NCBI RefSeq assembly: GCF_007860125.1
Contig: NZ_SJPW01000007.1
Span: 1-64,000, forward strand
Length of the DNA: 64,000 nucleotides
Reading direction: 5' to 3'
Source of the DNA: Rubripirellula tenax
GTDB taxonomy: Bacteria > Planctomycetota > Planctomycetia > Pirellulales > Pirellulaceae
The position numbers and the translations under genes were made by a program. Below, in pieces: positions 61,800 through 64,000 of this stretch; position 1 is the first letter of the stretch, and the number at the start of each line of letters is the position of its first letter. The notes below the pieces were generated by a model, which had not been told where the DNA came from, did not search any database, and was given only the letters and a program-made list of their open reading frames with translations.

Positions 61800-64000
61800 C
61801 GAGTCGTTCTTTCTGGGCCGCCAAAAAGGCAACCAAGTCCGCAGCTTGCTGGGCCGTGAATTCCGCAAGCAACCGGTCGGGCATCACAGACGTGTCCATC
61901 GACCGAACGGTTTCGATGTCGTCGCTGGCAATAAGGTGTCGCTTTCCCGATGTATCGACTAACTCGATGCCGTCTTTATCGTCGCGGATCAGCAGTCCCG
62001 AAATGACTTTCCCGTCGACAGTCAGAACCAGTTTCCCTCGATACTTTTCGTCGATCTTGGCCGAAGGATTCAGGATACTCTCTAGAATCTCCTGCCTTGT
62101 CCGTTCGGCGCCGATGCCACTCAAATCGGGGCCGACGGATTCGCCTTTTTCGCCGATCTTGTGGCACTGGCGACAACTCACCCCGGCTGCTTCGAAGTAC
62201 AAATCTTGCCCCGCATTCACATCGCCCGTCATCGATAACAGGGCGTTGGCATCGATGGACGCTCCCAACCGTTTGGTGCGACGTTCTTCCGGTAAGTAAC
62301 GTTCGAACAAGTCGCGGACGATCGATTGGGGATGGGCCGCCGCTATATCGGCGATCTCGGTCCGCTGCGCAGGTGAAACCGAGCCGTCGACACATTGATA
62401 GGCAAGCCGCAACGCGCCGGCGGTCGACGCCAACGACGGCTGTGCATCGGCGTCGCTGGAACGTGGCATGGACGCGATCCAGTCGTGGATCAATTGCACA
62501 CCCGCATCATCAATCAACGATGGTCCGAACTGCGGCATGTGCCCCCTTCCCGATTTCATCATCCGATAGAACAGGATGCTGTGGTAAGGATCGCCCGATG
62601 CAACAATTCGAGGATCCGTCATTTCAAATGTTCCCTGCGTCGGCATCGCGTCGACGATGTCCATGGATTCCACCGATGGACCAACGACAAGTTGAAACGC
62701 GCCCGTCCCGCCGCCGCCTCGTCGGTGACAGTGGGCACAATTCATGTGCAAATAGCTGCGCGCACGTGCCTCTAGCGAAACCGACAGATCATGCGGCGAC
62801 GCGATCGGCGTGACTTCGCCCGAAGGCCTTTCAAACAAACCGGATTGCACCAAACGATCAAGCTGGTTGCCGTTCGCAAACGGATCGTCACGATCAAGTT
62901 GTGCCAGCTTAAAACCGTGGATCGTGTTTGCGCTAAACGAATGACATTGCATGCACTCGTCGCGACTGGCGTGGTGCCAGACCTGTTGCGTCGATGTTCC
63001 GGTACGGGGATCGACAAGCGAAATCGTTCGATCGGTCGCCACGTTGTCTTGCAAGAACGCGTCGGTTTGATCGTCGTTCCAAACGTAGTTGTAGGCGTTC
63101 CACTGCATGCCATCGCGGTGCAGAATCTGGGTCTCTAACCGAACGATGGATTCGGGCGAATTCGGATCGGGACAGTAATGCACCGTCTTTGCCAAAACCG
63201 TTTCGGCGGGAAACAGGAAGTTGTCTTGGACTTCACCCGTGCGCCAGTCATCTTGCGGCGAGACGCCCAATGACTCTCCACTGGGCACACCGATCCACTG
63301 TTGCGATTGCGCGTGATCGGCCCAATGATGGGCGTTGATTTCGTACGCGATCACTCCGGGCGACGGGGCTTGATCGACGGTCGATTCGAATAACCCCGTT
63401 TCACTTAAGCCGCGTGGGAAATTGGAATCTGCCGCATCGGCTTCGTTGGGAACCAGCCGATAGATCTCGCCTCGATAATCGCAAACGTACACTTCGCCAT
63501 CGCGGTCTCTTGCGAAACAGATGACCTGCAAAGTTGTATCGGCAAGTTCTTGATGCCAGCGGAGTTCCGCACCGTCGTGACGAAGGCCCCAGATCTTGCC
63601 CGTCATCCAATCGCCATACAGATACGCGTTTTGAAGTTCGGGCAAACGCGATGATCCGTAAAATTCACCCCCGGATACCGACCGCGCTTCTAAGTGCGAA
63701 TGTTCGACGATGGGCGGAGTGATGGGGATCCCCATCGCCGGCGAGCCTTCTTTAACGGGCTGGCTGCCCTCCATCAGACTCCATCCGTAGTTCGCGCCCC
63801 GATCAATGCGATACACCATCTCTCGCATTTCCCATCCGACGTCACCGGCCCACAACGTGTCGGTGACGGGGTCGAACGCCATCTTCCAAGGATTGCGAAG
63901 CCCGAATGCCCACACTTCACCTCGCGCGCCGGGCACATCGACAAAGGGATTGTCCGGCGGGATCGAATACGGCAAGTCTTGTGACGAATGAAGCGCATCA
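61774..64000 (-). CDS. PQQ-type sugar dehydrogenase fused to multi-heme c region (5' cut by window)
   Basis: At least 741 residues; the frame continues past the window edge, so the N-terminus is missing. The visible N-terminal part is a glucose/sorbosone dehydrogenase-like propeller (GEVWAFGLRNPWKMAFDP, DVGWEMREMVYRID, YLYGDWMTGKIWGL). Then three CxxCH heme motifs: CMQCH, CAHCH and CRQCH. The last lies in a C-terminal cytochrome region of the planctomycete heme-binding type (DLSGIGAERTRQEILESILNPS). Probably a periplasmic sugar oxidoreductase passing electrons to heme c. Confidence 0.88.
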   Translation of the reverse strand, partial: DALHSSQDLPYSIPPDNPFVDVPGARGEVWAFGLRNPWKMAFDPVTDTLWAGDVGWEMREMVYRIDRGANYGWSLMEGSQPVKEGSPAMGIPITPPIVEHSHLEARSVSGGEFYGSSRLPELQNAYLYGDWMTGKIWGLRHDGAELRWHQELADTTLQVICFARDRDGEVYVCDYRGEIYRLVPNEADAADSNFPRGLSETGLFESTVDQAPSPGVIAYEINAHHWADHAQSQQWIGVPSGESLGVSPQDDWRTGEVQDNFLFPAETVLAKTVHYCPDPNSPESIVRLETQILHRDGMQWNAYNYVWNDDQTDAFLQDNVATDRTISLVDPRTGTSTQQVWHHASRDECMQCHSFSANTIHGFKLAQLDRDDPFANGNQLDRLVQSGLFERPSGEVTPIASPHDLSVSLEARARSYLHMNCAHCHRRGGGGTGAFQLVVGPSVESMDIVDAMPTQGTFEMTDPRIVASGDPYHSILFYRMMKSGRGHMPQFGPSLIDDAGVQLIHDWIASMPRSSDADAQPSLASTAGALRLAYQCVDGSVSPAQRTEIADIAAAHPQSIVRDLFERYLPEERRTKRLGASIDANALLSMTGDVNAGQDLYFEAAGVSCRQCHKIGEKGESVGPDLSGIGAERTRQEILESILNPSAKIDEKYRGKLVLTVDGKVISGLLIRDDKDGIELVDTSGKRHLIASDDIETVRSMDTSVMPDRLLAEFTAQQAADLVAFLAAQKERLATSTEQTN

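Overview
The window looks like a chromosomal segment of a marine planctomycete of the Rhodopirellula/Pirellulaceae type. This rests on gene content seen in the translations: a formylglycine sulfatase, a Tat-exported Gfo/Idh/MocA oxidoreductase, DUF1080 and DUF1570 proteins, a BlaR1-like/TlpA fusion, a heme-c/PQQ-type dehydrogenase and a Planctomycetes-Verrucomicrobia (PVM) type bacterial microcompartment. Genus level is inference. No rRNA, tRNA or CRISPR was recognised.

Region 1 (1-5986) is the distal part of an integron gene-cassette array. Twelve cassette units (ten complete) are separated by attC sites of two sequence families: six sites of exactly 90 bp (type A) and then sites of about 137 bp (type B). 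In nine of the ten complete cassettes the 7-base core at the cassette start (GTTNNNN) is the exact reverse complement of the core beginning that cassette's own attC; the tenth matches at 6 of 7. This is the signature left by site-specific cassette integration. Cassettes carry small unknown or membrane proteins, a ParD/ParE-like pair on the opposite strand, a HicB/HicA-like pair, a truncated phosphatase/nuclease gene and three units with no recognisable gene. No integrase is in the window; from array polarity it should lie to the left.

Region 2 (about 6000-26700) is a mixed chromosomal region: CBS-domain protein, exported TIM-barrel protein, a BlaR1-like/TlpA fusion that seems to have lost its N-terminus next to an IS3 remnant, a truncated secreted protein, DUF1080 protein, thymidine kinase, YjdF-like membrane protein, LRR lipoprotein, oxidoreductase, sulfatase, glycosyltransferase, FHA-GAF-sigma54 activator, a type III polyketide synthase convergent with a methyltransferase, and an anti-sigma-like membrane protein.

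Region 3 (26723-37212) is a PVM microcompartment locus: two BMC-H and three BMC-P shell proteins, class II aldolase, CoA-acylating aldehyde dehydrogenase, PduL phosphotransacylase, acetate kinase, a lactate/malate dehydrogenase-family protein, a protein of unknown role with a putative targeting helix, and a DeoR regulator, with a divergent SDR and TIM-barrel protein. From family knowledge it should convert L-fucose/L-rhamnose-derived fuculose/rhamnulose-1-phosphate to DHAP and lactaldehyde, and lactaldehyde to lactate with ATP formation.

Region 4 (37209-49628) holds housekeeping and transport genes: DUF58 protein, thiL, cstA, trxB, an NRAMP-like transporter, asnS and an NMT1/THI5-type ABC transporter. 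Region 5 (49625-57111) is a type II secretion pseudopilin operon (gspG,H,I,J,K followed by PilM/GspL-like and PilO/GspM-like genes) whose last gene overlaps the ABC ATPase gene. Region 6 (57112-64000) encodes a coiled-coil membrane protein, two exported proteins of unknown role, a zincin-like secreted protein and a multi-heme dehydrogenase that runs off the window.
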